Origin: Niveispirillum cyanobacteriorum
Lineage (GTDB): Bacteria > Pseudomonadota > Alphaproteobacteria > Azospirillales > Azospirillaceae
Length of the DNA stretch: 64,000 bases
Direction of reading: 5' to 3'
Assembly (NCBI RefSeq): GCF_002868735.1
Contig: NZ_CP025613.1
Location: 868,001 to 932,000 of the forward strand
Position 1 is the first letter of the stretch. The number at the start of each line of letters is the position of its first letter. The position numbers and the translations under genes are program-made. Shown here piece by piece: positions 26,158-34,895 of the stretch. The notes below the pieces were generated by a model. It was given only the letters and a program-made list of their open reading frames with translations. It made no database searches and was not told the origin of the DNA.

Positions 26158-26783
26158 GCGCCACCCCCGCCGCGCGCCAGCGGCGACAGGCCAAAGGTGA
26201 TCAGCTCCGCCGCCGCATCGGCCACTTCCTTGGCCGTCTTGTCGCTGCTCCACACGGCATAGCGCATGCCCAGGAACACACTCATCCCGATCAGGGCCCA
26301 GGCGCGCTCCTCCTCATGCCCCGGCCTGATCTCGCCCTTTTCGGCGGCCTGGGCCAGGTTGCGGGTATAGGCAGCGGCGAAGACCTTGTAATAATTCAGA
26401 TAGGCATCCTCGGCGACGAACTGCGCCTCCATGACGATGCGGTACAGATCCTTGTGCTCGCGCACGAAATCGATGAACGCTTCCAGGCCCAGCCGCTCCG
26501 CCGTCAGACGGTCGACATTGCCCGGCACCCGCTCAGCAATATGCTGGCGGGTCAGGTGGCCCATATCATCGACCAGGGCGCGGAACACCTGCTCCTTGCT
26601 GTCGAAATATGTGTAGAAGGTCCCCAGCGCCGCGCCGGCCCGCTGCGTGATCCCGCTGATCGACGCCTCGTGATACCCGCGCTCCCCGAACTCGGCCGCC
26701 GCCGCGTCCAGCAGCTTGCGCAATGTCCGCTTGCCCCTTTCGGTGCGCGGGGCCTTGGACGTTGCCGTCTCTTCGCCGCCCAT
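26154..26783 (-). CDS. TetR/AcrR-family transcriptional regulator
   Basis: A 209-residue repressor. The N-terminal helix-turn-helix (about residues 22-68) reads LLDAAAAEFGERGYHEASIS and TQRAGAALGTFYTYFDSKEQ, followed by an all-helical ligand domain. GGGAGGAA precedes the ATG. It heads the acyl-CoA synthetase operon and probably senses the acyl-CoA made there. A partial palindrome about 23 bases upstream may be its operator, controlling both this operon and the divergent hydrolase-TonB receptor genes. Confidence 0.92.
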   Translation of the reverse strand: MGGEETATSKAPRTERGKRTLRKLLDAAAAEFGERGYHEASISGITQRAGAALGTFYTYFDSKEQVFRALVDDMGHLTRQHIAERVPGNVDRLTAERLGLEAFIDFVREHKDLYRIVMEAQFVAEDAYLNYYKVFAAAYTRNLAQAAEKGEIRPGHEEERAWALIGMSVFLGMRYAVWSSDKTAKEVADAAAELITFGLSPLARGGGGA

Positions 26784-26805
26784 GATTTCCTCCCTGGCTG
26801 CAACT

Positions 26806-26819
26806 TGAATATTGACTCA
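26806..26819. promoter_or_regulatory. candidate TetR operator (imperfect palindrome)
   Basis: TGAATATTGACTCA has TGAnT and AnTCA half sites symmetrical about its centre, in the AT-rich part of the 190-base divergent region between tetR and the hydrolase gene. Candidate only. Confidence 0.35.
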
Positions 26820-26974
26820 GGTTTCGATTTGCCGCAAGCATGGGGGCAAGCCGGACGGAAGATTGACCCATCAATCTCCATCAACCCCAGCCTTCCACGA
26901 CCAGCGCAATCGGTCCAGGGCGGGATAACGAACACCGGCACGGGATGGAAGCTTCAAGAGGGGTAGACCGGCGC

Positions 26975-27856
26975 ATGCCGTATCTGGTCACCAGCGATCA
27001 GGCGAGAATCGCCTATGATGATGTGGGGCAGGGGCGTCCGCTGCTGCTGGTCCATGGCTGGGCCACGCATGCCGGCTTCTTCCGTCCCCAGGTCGAAGGC
27101 CTGTCGCAAAGCTTCCGCATCATCAGCGTCGATCTGCGCGGCCATGGCCGCTCGCGGGCCGCGGTTGGTGATCTCTCCATCGATCTTCTGGCCCGCGACA
27201 TCGTGGAACTGGCCGACCATCTGGACCTGAACGACCTGCTGGTCGTGGGCTGGTCGATGGGGGCCATGGTGCTGTGGCGCGCCCTGCTGGATGGGCTGTC
27301 GTCGCGTGTGGCCGGCATGATCTCCATCGACATGGCACCCCGCGTCATCAATGGCGATGGCTGGGACTTAGGGCTTCGCGGCAGTTCGGTGGCCAAATCG
27401 GCGCGGCAGACCCAGGCCGCCATGGTCGCCAACTGGGCCGCCGTCGGCCCCCGCGTCGCCGCCCGTATTTTCGCGGAAGGCCTTGATGTGGAACAGGCCA
27501 TCCTGCGCCGCTGGGCAGAGACGGAGGTGGCGGACAGCGACCCCGTTTCCATGGCCCGGCTCTGGACCTCGCTGACGGCGCAGGATTTCCGCCCCCTGCT
27601 GCCCGGCATTTCCGTGCCCGTCCTGGTGACGCATGGAAAATTGTCGCGGCTTTATTCCCAGGATACGGCCCAGGCGCTGGCGTCACTGCTGGCCCATGCC
27701 GTCACCATCGGGTTCGACCGGTCGGGCCATGCCCCGCATCTGGAAGAACCCGACCTGTTCAACAGCACGCTGACCCGTTTCGCCGCCACCCTGCCCCCGG
27801 CGGGTGGTGCGGAAGCAACCGGTGCCGGGCGGGATGAACCCGCCGGCGCTCAATGA
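26975..27856 (+). CDS. alpha/beta hydrolase
   Basis: Cytoplasmic hydrolase of about 293 residues. LLLVHGWATHAGFF is the oxyanion region, DLRGHGRS the family's conserved strand-helix turn, and GWSMGAM the nucleophile elbow. The catalytic His is in DRSGHAPHLEEPDLF. It looks like the haloperoxidase/BioH/3-oxoadipate-lactonase group. It is divergent from the acyl-CoA synthetase operon and followed by a TonB receptor 17 bases later, so it may hydrolyse an imported ester before CoA activation. The start could be an ATG 30 bases upstream; the ribosome site GAGGGG is rather distant. Confidence 0.85.
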   Translation: MPYLVTSDQARIAYDDVGQGRPLLLVHGWATHAGFFRPQVEGLSQSFRIISVDLRGHGRSRAAVGDLSIDLLARDIVELADHLDLNDLLVVGWSMGAMVLWRALLDGLSSRVAGMISIDMAPRVINGDGWDLGLRGSSVAKSARQTQAAMVANWAAVGPRVAARIFAEGLDVEQAILRRWAETEVADSDPVSMARLWTSLTAQDFRPLLPGISVPVLVTHGKLSRLYSQDTAQALASLLAHAVTIGFDRSGHAPHLEEPDLFNSTLTRFAATLPPAGGAEATGAGRDEPAGAQ

Positions 27857-27873
27857 GAATGAAAGGGAGAACC

Positions 27874-30096
27874 ATGAAGACGTCGTTCGGTAAATCCTCC
27901 ATCACCGCCCTGCTCTGCGCCGGCACGGCCCTGACCAGTCTGGCCACCCTGCCCGCCCTGGCGCAGCAGGCCCCGGCCCAGGAAACGGCCAGCGAAAGCA
28001 TTCTGGGAGAGATCGTCGTGACGGCCCGCCGCCGTGCGGAAAGCCTGCAGGACGTGCCCGTCTCCATCTCGGCCTTCACCGCCGAACAGCTGGAAAATGC
28101 CGGCACGCAAGACATCACCTCGCTGACCAAGACCACGCCCAACCTGACCATGCAGGTGGCCCGTGGTTCCAACTCCACGCTGATCGCCTTCATCCGCGGC
28201 GTGGGTCAGCAGGACCCGCTCTGGGGCTTCGAGCCGGGCGTTGGCCTTTATGTCGACGATGTCTACGTGGCGCGCCCGCAGGGTGCTGTGCTGGATATTT
28301 TCGACATCGAGCGGATCGAGGTTCTGCGCGGTCCCCAGGGTACGCTCTATGGCCGCAACACCATCGGCGGTGCCGTCAAGTATGTGACCAAGCGCATCGA
28401 TGACGAGCCGCACATGAAGGCCAAGGTGCAGGTCGGTTCCTACAAGCAGACCGACCTGATCCTGTCCGGTTCCGCGCCGGTGACGGAGAATGTGGGCGTG
28501 TCGGGTGCTGTCGCCCTGTATCGCCGCGACGGTTACGGCAAGAACCTGACCACGGGCCAGGAACATTACGACAAGGACGTGTCCGCCGGCCGCCTGTCGG
28601 TGGAATTCAAGCCGAACGAGGATCTGTTCATCCGCGTCGCCGCCGACAAGACGGTGGATGACAGCAATCCCCGCCATGGCGCCCGCCTGTTCGCCACCCC
28701 GACCGTCCCGGTCCTGGACAGTGTCTATGACACGCGCGCCGGCCTGACGGGCAAGCAGAAGGTCAAGAACCAGGGCGTGTCCGGCACCATCGAGTATAAC
28801 GTCAACGACAGCGTCATGGTGAAGTCCATCACCGCCTATCGCGATGGCCGCTCCGACACTGTTATCGACTTCGACAATCTGCCCGCCAAAATCCTCGACA
28901 TCCCCGCCTATTACGAGGATGACCAGTTCAGCGAGGAACTGCAGCTGGTGTACGAAGGCGACCGCCTGAAGGGCGTTGCCGGCCTTTACTACATGGATGC
29001 CCATGCTGAGGGTGCGTTCGACACGATCCTGGCGCTGGCCAACCTGACCACGCTGACCTCCGGTTCGGTCGATACCAAGTCCTATGCGGCCTTCGCCGAC
29101 TTCACCTATGAACTGACCGATCAGGTCAAGGCCTCGGTCGGCGCGCGCTATACCTCGGACAAGAAGACGGGCACCGTCTACCGCGTGAACTATGCAGGCC
29201 TGACCAGCCCGCTGTTCGGCGGTGCGGCGCGCAACCCGACGCTGATCCGCTCCAACTACACCAACCAGCGCACCTTCGACGAATTCACGCCCCGCGTCAG
29301 CCTGACCTATGAACCGACCCGCGACTTCACGCTCTATGCCTCCTATGGCCGGGGCTTCAAGTCGGGCGGCTTCGACATGCGCGGCGACGTGATCTCCACG
29401 CCGGACACGGCCAACGGCTATGATCCCGAACTGGTGGACACGTACGAGGTCGGGTCAAAGTCCCGCTTCCTGGATGGCCGCGCCACCTTGAACCTGGCCG
29501 CCTTCTATTCCGACTATAAGGGCCAGCAGGTGACGACCCAGGTGCCGTCGGGCGCCACCGTCGTCAGCTTTGTGGACAATGTCGGCTCCTCCACCATCAA
29601 GGGTCTGGAAGCCGAGGGTCTACTGGCCATCACCGATGAACTGACGGCCAATTTCGCCATCGGTTACATCGATGCAGAATTCAACAAGTTCCTGCGCTAC
29701 AACCTGACCAGCCGCGTGTACGAGAATATCGCCAACACGGCCGTGTTCCAGAACACGCCGAAATGGACGGCGAATTTCGGCCTGACCTATGTCCACGACA
29801 TGGGCGAAGGCGGCACCCTGACCCTGACCGGTAATGCCGCCCACCGCAGCGCCTTCTCCCTGTTCGAATTCCGCAACGCGCTGCTGGATCAGGATGGCTA
29901 TACGCTCTATGACCTGTCCGCCGTCTGGACCGCTGCCAGCGACAATTGGTCGGTGGGCCTGCATGGCAAGAACCTGGGCAACAAGAAGTACCGCGTCGGC
30001 GGCTACAACTTCCCCGGCGCCCTGTTTGGTGACAGCATCATCGGCTATTACGGCGCCCCCCGCACCGTGACCGCCACGGTCGAGTACCGGTTCTAA
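27874..30096 (+). CDS. TonB-dependent outer-membrane receptor
   Basis: A 740-residue receptor with a signal peptide ending near PALAQQ. The TonB box region is close to EIVVTARRRAES, the plug domain (about 60-170) contains VPVSISAFTAEQLENAG and RIEVLRGPQGTLYGRNTIGG, and a 22-strand barrel ends VTATVEYRF with terminal Phe. This form (IVVTARRR, LRGPQGTLYGRN) is the type expanded in sphingomonads and Azospirillaceae for plant or aromatic compounds, not classic siderophores. AGGGAGA fixes the start. It probably imports the substrate handled by the adjacent hydrolase, ligase and MFS genes. Confidence 0.92.
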   Translation: MKTSFGKSSITALLCAGTALTSLATLPALAQQAPAQETASESILGEIVVTARRRAESLQDVPVSISAFTAEQLENAGTQDITSLTKTTPNLTMQVARGSNSTLIAFIRGVGQQDPLWGFEPGVGLYVDDVYVARPQGAVLDIFDIERIEVLRGPQGTLYGRNTIGGAVKYVTKRIDDEPHMKAKVQVGSYKQTDLILSGSAPVTENVGVSGAVALYRRDGYGKNLTTGQEHYDKDVSAGRLSVEFKPNEDLFIRVAADKTVDDSNPRHGARLFATPTVPVLDSVYDTRAGLTGKQKVKNQGVSGTIEYNVNDSVMVKSITAYRDGRSDTVIDFDNLPAKILDIPAYYEDDQFSEELQLVYEGDRLKGVAGLYYMDAHAEGAFDTILALANLTTLTSGSVDTKSYAAFADFTYELTDQVKASVGARYTSDKKTGTVYRVNYAGLTSPLFGGAARNPTLIRSNYTNQRTFDEFTPRVSLTYEPTRDFTLYASYGRGFKSGGFDMRGDVISTPDTANGYDPELVDTYEVGSKSRFLDGRATLNLAAFYSDYKGQQVTTQVPSGATVVSFVDNVGSSTIKGLEAEGLLAITDELTANFAIGYIDAEFNKFLRYNLTSRVYENIANTAVFQNTPKWTANFGLTYVHDMGEGGTLTLTGNAAHRSAFSLFEFRNALLDQDGYTLYDLSAVWTAASDNWSVGLHGKNLGNKKYRVGGYNFPGALFGDSIIGYYGAPRTVTATVEYRF

Positions 30097-30104
30097 GTGA
30101 TGGC

Positions 30105-30128
30105 GGGGTGGTGCCACGGCACCACCCC
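30105..30128 (+). terminator. hairpin terminator after the TonB receptor
   Basis: GGGGTGGTGCC and its exact complement are separated by two bases, nine bases after the receptor stop. A second small stem CGCC-TTTG-GGCG and a run of five T follow at 30132-30149. Confidence 0.75.
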
Positions 30129-30233
30129 TCTCGCCTTTGGGCGGTTTTTCATGTGACTATCTCCCTGACTGGTGCCGCGCCTCCTCCGGGGGACGCGGCC
30201 CTTCTTTACCCACACCTCTCATAAGGGATCGTG

Positions 30234-31514
30234 ATGAACAGCGACGCGACCACGGGCCGCCAAGGCGGCAATGCCTATCGCACCTATGTGCTGGTCGTCC
30301 TGATCCTGGTCTATATCTTCAATTTCATCGACCGGCAGATCCTGGGCATCCTGGCGCCGTCGATCAAAGCCGAACTGAACCTTACCGACAGCGATCTGGG
30401 ATGGCTGGGCGGCTGGGCCTTTGCCCTGTTCTACACAGCCATGGGCGTGCCCATCGCCATGCTGGCCGACCGGTTCAGCCGGACCTGGATCATCACCGTC
30501 TCGCTGGCAGTGTGGAGCGGTTTTACCGCCCTGTGCGGTGCCGCCACCAGCTTCTGGCAATTGTTCCTGTGCCGGCTTGGCGTCGGTGTGGGCGAGGCGG
30601 GGGGCGTGGCGCCTGCCTATTCCCTGATCGCCGACTATTTCCCGCCCAAGGAACGGGCCCGCGCCCTGGCGGCCTATAGTTTCGGCATCCCCATCGGCAT
30701 GTCGCTGGGCATCCTGTTCGGCGGCTTGATCGCGCATCAGATCGGCTGGCGTTGGGCCTTCATCATCTGCGGCCTCGCCGGTCTGGCGCTGGCCCCGCTG
30801 CTGAAGCTGACGGTGAAGGAACCGGCGCGCGGCGGCCTTGACGCGGCCCAGGCCAAGCCGCAAGCGGCCAGCCTGAAAGACGTTCTGTCCACCCTGTCAG
30901 GCAAGCTTTCCTTCTGGCTGCTGGCCTTCGGCGCCTCCTTCTCCTCCGTCATGGGCTATGGGCTGGCCTTTTGGCTGCCTTCGTTTTTCCAGCGCAGCCA
31001 CGACATGTCGCTGGTCGACCGCAGCCTGTTCTTCTCGGCCATCGTCTTTATCGGTGGGCTGATCGGGGTGTGGCTGGGCGGGTCGCTGGGCGACCGGCTG
31101 GGGGCCGGGAACAAGGCGAACTATGCGCGCGTCCCCGCCACGGCCTTCCTGATCTCGCTGCCCTTCTTCTTCGGGGCCGTGAATACCGGCTCGCCCGTGC
31201 TGATGTTCTTCCTCTTTGTGGTGCCGCAGGCGCTGGCCCTGATGTGGCTGGGGCCGACCCTGTCGGCGGTACAGCATCTGGTGCCCGCCAACATGCGCGC
31301 CACGGCGTCGGCCATCTTCCTGTTCATCAATAATCTGATCGGGATCGGCTTCGGCACCTGGTTCCTGGGTAAGCTGTCGGACATTCTGCGCGCCGGCTAT
31401 GGCGATGAAAGCCTGCGCTACTCCATCCTCTACTGCCTCAGCTTCTACGCCCTGGCCGCCATCCTGTTCTTCCTGGCGTCGCGCCGGCTGGACCGGGACT
31501 GGCATCGGGAATGA
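30234..31514 (+). CDS. MFS transporter, spinster-like
   Basis: Twelve-helix major facilitator, 426 residues. The N-terminal FNFIDRQILGILAPSIKAEL is typical of spinster-type MFS proteins, motif A-like MLADRFSRTWI follows helix 2, and LGVGVGEAGGVAPAYSLIADYFPPKERARALA marks helix 4-5. It probably moves the TonB-imported compound or its product across the inner membrane. AAGGGA is spaced for this ATG rather than the GTG three bases earlier. It is separated from the receptor by a terminator, so it may have its own promoter. Confidence 0.92.
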   Translation: MNSDATTGRQGGNAYRTYVLVVLILVYIFNFIDRQILGILAPSIKAELNLTDSDLGWLGGWAFALFYTAMGVPIAMLADRFSRTWIITVSLAVWSGFTALCGAATSFWQLFLCRLGVGVGEAGGVAPAYSLIADYFPPKERARALAAYSFGIPIGMSLGILFGGLIAHQIGWRWAFIICGLAGLALAPLLKLTVKEPARGGLDAAQAKPQAASLKDVLSTLSGKLSFWLLAFGASFSSVMGYGLAFWLPSFFQRSHDMSLVDRSLFFSAIVFIGGLIGVWLGGSLGDRLGAGNKANYARVPATAFLISLPFFFGAVNTGSPVLMFFLFVVPQALALMWLGPTLSAVQHLVPANMRATASAIFLFINNLIGIGFGTWFLGKLSDILRAGYGDESLRYSILYCLSFYALAAILFFLASRRLDRDWHRE

Positions 31515-31519
31515 CCGGC

Positions 31520-32152
31520 TTACGGGATGCCGTTCGCCCCGAACTCCCGAAAACCTGACCGCTCGCGCAGCCGCGCCCACCAATCCTCTACCGCTGGCAG
31601 ATGCGGCCGCTCCATCGGCGTCATCTTCCAGCGGTTGGTGGACAGACCCAGAACAATATCGGCCAGCGTAAAGCCCGCCCCTGCCACATAGGCGCCGGTC
31701 TTCGCCAACTGCCCCTCCAGAATGCCCATCTGCCGGTTCCATCCGGACACGCCTGCCGCAATCGCATCGGGATCGGCAAAGGCCGGGCTCTTGCGGACCA
31801 GCGCCATGAAGGCATAACGCCAGGCGGGGTTCAGTTCGGTGGCCTGCCAGTCCATCCACATTTCCACCCGCGCCCGCGCCAACGGCGCCACGGGCAGCAG
31901 GTCAGCGTTGCCCGCCTCTCCCGCCAGAAAGCGGCAGATGCTGTTGCTCTCCCACAGATAGCCATCGGCGACCTGTACCACCGGCACCTGCGCATTGGGG
32001 TTCATGGCGCGGAAGGCGTCGGTATCCACGGGCTGGAAGCCGCTGCCCCAATCCTCCCTCACGAAATCCCGCCCAACCTCCCGGCAGGTCCACAGAACCT
32101 TGCGGACATTGATGGAGGAAGCCTTGCCCAGGATACGCAATGGTTCAGTCAT
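31520..32152 (-). CDS. glutathione S-transferase family protein
   Basis: A 210-residue two-domain protein. The thioredoxin-like N-terminus (LRILGKASSINVRKVLWTC) contains Ser/Asn in the active-site region, VPVVQVADGYLWESNSICRFLA supplies the conserved cis-Pro and the glutathione-gamma-Glu contact (ES), and an alpha-helical C-domain follows with VAGAGFTLADIVLG (the N-capping-box Asp). The role in detoxification is unspecified. It is convergent with the MFS gene, with only five bases between them. Confidence 0.9.
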   Translation of the reverse strand: MTEPLRILGKASSINVRKVLWTCREVGRDFVREDWGSGFQPVDTDAFRAMNPNAQVPVVQVADGYLWESNSICRFLAGEAGNADLLPVAPLARARVEMWMDWQATELNPAWRYAFMALVRKSPAFADPDAIAAGVSGWNRQMGILEGQLAKTGAYVAGAGFTLADIVLGLSTNRWKMTPMERPHLPAVEDWWARLRERSGFREFGANGIP

Positions 32153-32171
32153 TTCGATACCAAATCAATTA

Positions 32172-33065
32172 TCATTCCGGTAACGGAATAAACTCTGTCT
32201 CCCCAGGCACCGTTGGGAACCTACCATTGCGCCAGTCGGATTTCGCATCCTCGATCCGTTCCTTGGAGGAGGAGACGAAGTTCCAATAGATATAGCGCGG
32301 GCCATCCATCGGCTCCCCACCCAGCAGCAGCAGCCGGGTGTTACACTCGGCATGGACCGTCAGGGCATCGCCCTCACGCAGGACCAGCAACTGCCCCTGC
32401 CCGCCCTCTGCGGTAAACACATCACCGGCGATATTGATCCGCCCATCGAACAGGTAGAGCGCACGTTCCGGATGGCTGGCCGGGATTTCCACCTTGGCCC
32501 CGGCATCCAGTAACATCTCCATATAGATGGTCTCAGACAGGGTGCGGACGGGCGACGCCTCCCCGAACAGCTCCCCCGCGATCAGGCGCATCCAGACGCC
32601 ATGGTCGCTGATGATGGGCAGGCCCTCGGCTGGATAATGGCTGAACCCCGGCTCGATCTCCTCAAACCGCTGCGGCAGGGCGATCCAGCTTTGGATACCG
32701 GCCAGATGGTTGCCGTTGGCTCGCAGACCCGCCTCGGTCCGTTCGGAATGCACAATGCCCTTGCCAGCGGTCATCCAGTTGATGGCGCCGGGCCGAATGG
32801 CCTGCACGCTGCCAACGCTGTCGCGGTGCATGATCTCGCCCTCCGTCAGATAGGTGACGGTGGACAGGCCGATATGCGGGTGCGGACGCACATCCAGGCC
32901 GGTGCCGGCGGGGAAGTAACCCGGTCCCATCTGGTCCCAGAAGATGAAGGGGCCGACCATGCGGCGCTTGGCGCTGGGCAGGGCGCGGCGCACCTCAAAC
33001 CCGCCCACATCATGGCTTTTGGGAACGATGATCAGCTCAACCGGGCTGCTGGTCGGCAGGGTCAT
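32172..33065 (-). CDS. pirin family protein
   Basis: Bicupin protein of 297 residues. The N-terminal cupin has the pirin metal motif DVRPHPHIGLSTVTYLTEGE and then HRDSVGS and GKGIVHSER. The C-terminal cupin contains the PERALYLFDG and LLLLGGEP segments. Members can be quercetin dioxygenases or redox regulators; which applies here is unclear. The start is the ATG beginning MTLPTSSPVEL, just five bases after the thioesterase stop, so the two genes are probably co-transcribed. Confidence 0.92.
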   Translation of the reverse strand: MTLPTSSPVELIIVPKSHDVGGFEVRRALPSAKRRMVGPFIFWDQMGPGYFPAGTGLDVRPHPHIGLSTVTYLTEGEIMHRDSVGSVQAIRPGAINWMTAGKGIVHSERTEAGLRANGNHLAGIQSWIALPQRFEEIEPGFSHYPAEGLPIISDHGVWMRLIAGELFGEASPVRTLSETIYMEMLLDAGAKVEIPASHPERALYLFDGRINIAGDVFTAEGGQGQLLVLREGDALTVHAECNTRLLLLGGEPMDGPRYIYWNFVSSSKERIEDAKSDWRNGRFPTVPGETEFIPLPE

Positions 33066-33069
33066 GGCT

Positions 33070-33483
33070 CTACTCCTGGGTATCGGCCGGCGGGATGGCG
33101 CGGGGGCGGCCATTTTCGTCGATGGCGACAAAGGTGAACAGGGCCTCGGTCACCTTGAACCGCGCCTCGTCAAAGCGCGACCGGCGCCAGGCCTCGACAT
33201 GAATTTTCATCGATGTGCGGCCAATATGCTCAATGATGGCGTAAAGGCTGACCTCGTCCCCCACCGATACAGGCCGGTGAAAGACCATGCCGTCAACGGC
33301 GACCGTGGCGCAGCGTCCACGCGCCCGCCGTGCGGCGGCATTGCCGGCGGCCAGATCCATCTGGGCCATCAACCAGCCGCCGAAGATATCGCCCGCCGGG
33401 TTGGTATCGGCCGGCATGGCGATGGTCCGCACCGCCGGTTCGATGGGACAGCCATCGCTGGACCGCATCACCTCATCCCCCAT
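33070..33483 (-). CDS. acyl-CoA thioesterase (YciA/hotdog family)
   Basis: Hotdog-fold thioesterase, 137 residues. The motif MPADTNPAGDIFGGWLMAQMDLAAG has the conserved N-x-x-G-D-I-F-G-G pattern, with the catalytic Asp, followed by FHRPVSVGDEVSLYA and an EALFTFVAID strand. It hydrolyses acyl-CoA to free acid and CoA. GGGGGG lies just before the ATG at 33483; a longer upstream frame is not supported. First gene of a thioesterase-pirin pair, divergent from cysE. Confidence 0.9.
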   Translation of the reverse strand: MGDEVMRSSDGCPIEPAVRTIAMPADTNPAGDIFGGWLMAQMDLAAGNAAARRARGRCATVAVDGMVFHRPVSVGDEVSLYAIIEHIGRTSMKIHVEAWRRSRFDEARFKVTEALFTFVAIDENGRPRAIPPADTQE

Positions 33484-33665
33484 CACGCCCCCCGGAATTT
33501 CTTTTGGAAAACAGGATGATGCACGCCCCGACGCCGCCTGTCGACCACTCCCGCGCGCAGCCCAGCGTACCACCCATGCCGCAAACGCCCCACAATCACC
33601 CTTGCCACGCCCCCCTGCTATGATCAAATAGCCGTTAAGAATTGCCCTTTGTTCCGAGGCAGCCC

Positions 33666-34508
33666 ATGTCTGCGCGCGTCGCCCCCGTCCCTCAGGCCCT
33701 TGCCAATCTGGATCCCATCTGGGCCGCCCTGCGGAATGAGGCGGCGCAGGCCGTGGCGGATGAACCGCTGCTGGCCGCCCTGTTTTATGGCGCCATCCTG
33801 AACCAGCCCTCGCTGGAAATGGCCATCATCCACCGCATCGCCACCCGCCTGGCGCATCAGGATGTGCAGGGTGAGCTGCTGGTGCAGGCCTTCACCGATG
33901 CGCTGAACGCCGAGCCGGAGATGGGTCAGGATTTCCGCGCCGATGTCGCAGCCGTGCTGGACCGCGACCCCGCCTGCCACCGCCATATTGAGCCGGTTTT
34001 GTATTTCAAGGGCTTCCAGGCTCTGGAAACCCACCGCATGGCCCACCGCCTCTGGCATCTGGGCCGCCGCGACATGGCTTTGTACCTGCAAAGCCGGTCT
34101 TCGGTGGTGTTCGGCGTCGATATCCACCCCAATGCCCGTTTCGGGCGCGGCGTGATGATCGACCATGCCACCGGCGTGGTGGTGGGTGAAACCGCCGTGG
34201 TCGGCGACAATGTCTCCATGCTGCACGGGGTGAACCTGGGCGGCAATGGCAAGGATGATGGCGACCGCCATCCCAAGATCGGGTCGGGCGTGCTGCTGGG
34301 TGCCAATGCCAAGGTACTGGGCAATATCCATGTCGGCGACTGCGCCCGCGTCGCCGCCGGCTCTGTCGTCCTGCGCGACGTGCCCCGCGCCGTGACGGTG
34401 GCCGGCGTACCCGCCAAGATCGTGGGCGAAGCCGGCTGCTCCAACCCCGCCCGCGTCATGGACCATGTGTTCGCGGCAGACTACAAGGATCAGGGCGCGG
34501 ATATTTAA
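33666..34508 (+). CDS. cysE: serine O-acetyltransferase
   Basis: Makes O-acetylserine from serine and acetyl-CoA, the acceptor for sulfide in cysteine synthesis. An N-terminal helical SATase domain (DPIWAALRNEAAQAVADEPLL) is followed by left-handed beta-helix hexapeptide repeats with VVFGVDIHPNARFGRGVMIDHATG and GETAVVGDNVSMLHGVNLGG. The typical C-terminal VAGVPAKIVG is present and the tail is long enough to bind cysteine as feedback inhibitor. GAGGCAG precedes the ATG. It is 2.3 kb from the sulfate reduction operon, matching its likely shared function. Confidence 0.95.
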   Translation: MSARVAPVPQALANLDPIWAALRNEAAQAVADEPLLAALFYGAILNQPSLEMAIIHRIATRLAHQDVQGELLVQAFTDALNAEPEMGQDFRADVAAVLDRDPACHRHIEPVLYFKGFQALETHRMAHRLWHLGRRDMALYLQSRSSVVFGVDIHPNARFGRGVMIDHATGVVVGETAVVGDNVSMLHGVNLGGNGKDDGDRHPKIGSGVLLGANAKVLGNIHVGDCARVAAGSVVLRDVPRAVTVAGVPAKIVGEAGCSNPARVMDHVFAADYKDQGADI

Positions 34509-34519
34509 GGGCTACTGCG

Positions 34520-34849
34520 ATGCAGATTGTATCTTCTGATCGCAGTTTCAAGATTGCCGGGTCGGGCAAAAAAATAGAATTATTTATTGACTATGACAGC
34601 ATCACAACCATTGTCGGCTACAAGATCGACCTATTCACGGTCGATCTTGTATGCTGCGATATAGTCTTCATCTCATCAGATCATCAGCTGACTTGGACCG
34701 CCCATGAGGAAATGCCTGGCTTCGAGAAGCTGATGCTGTACCTGGAGAATCTTCCAGGTTTTGACCGTAGCTGGCGGGAAAAAGTCATCCTTCCAGCCTT
34801 CGCAGAGAATCGCACCACGATATTCCGTCGGGACGTGAGGCCGGATTGA
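34520..34849 (+). CDS. hypothetical protein
   Basis: A 109-residue cytoplasmic protein with no signal peptide and no recognised domain. The N-half is predicted beta-rich (SDRSFKIAGSGKKIELFIDY, YKIDLFTVDLVCCDIVFIS). The C-half is amphipathic helix-like and ends with a basic segment (TTIFRRDVRPD). Base composition is clearly more AT-rich than neighbours, and HEEMPGFEKLMLYLENLPGFDRSW has the look of small immunity-like or regulatory proteins, but no partner toxin is seen. It follows cysE by 11 bases and shares its strand, so may be co-transcribed. Confidence 0.6.
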   Translation: MQIVSSDRSFKIAGSGKKIELFIDYDSITTIVGYKIDLFTVDLVCCDIVFISSDHQLTWTAHEEMPGFEKLMLYLENLPGFDRSWREKVILPAFAENRTTIFRRDVRPD

Positions 34850-34865
34850 AGGACCCAAAACCAAA

Positions 34866-34889
34866 CCGGGGCACCCATGGGCGCCCCGG
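34866..34889. terminator. hairpin between convergent genes
   Basis: CCGGGGC and GCCCCGG pair with a nested CCC-AT-GGG. On the minus strand, after the Fpr stop, GGTTTGGTTTTGG follows, giving a T-rich tail. It may serve both genes. Confidence 0.6.
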
Positions 34890-34895
34890 CTTTGC

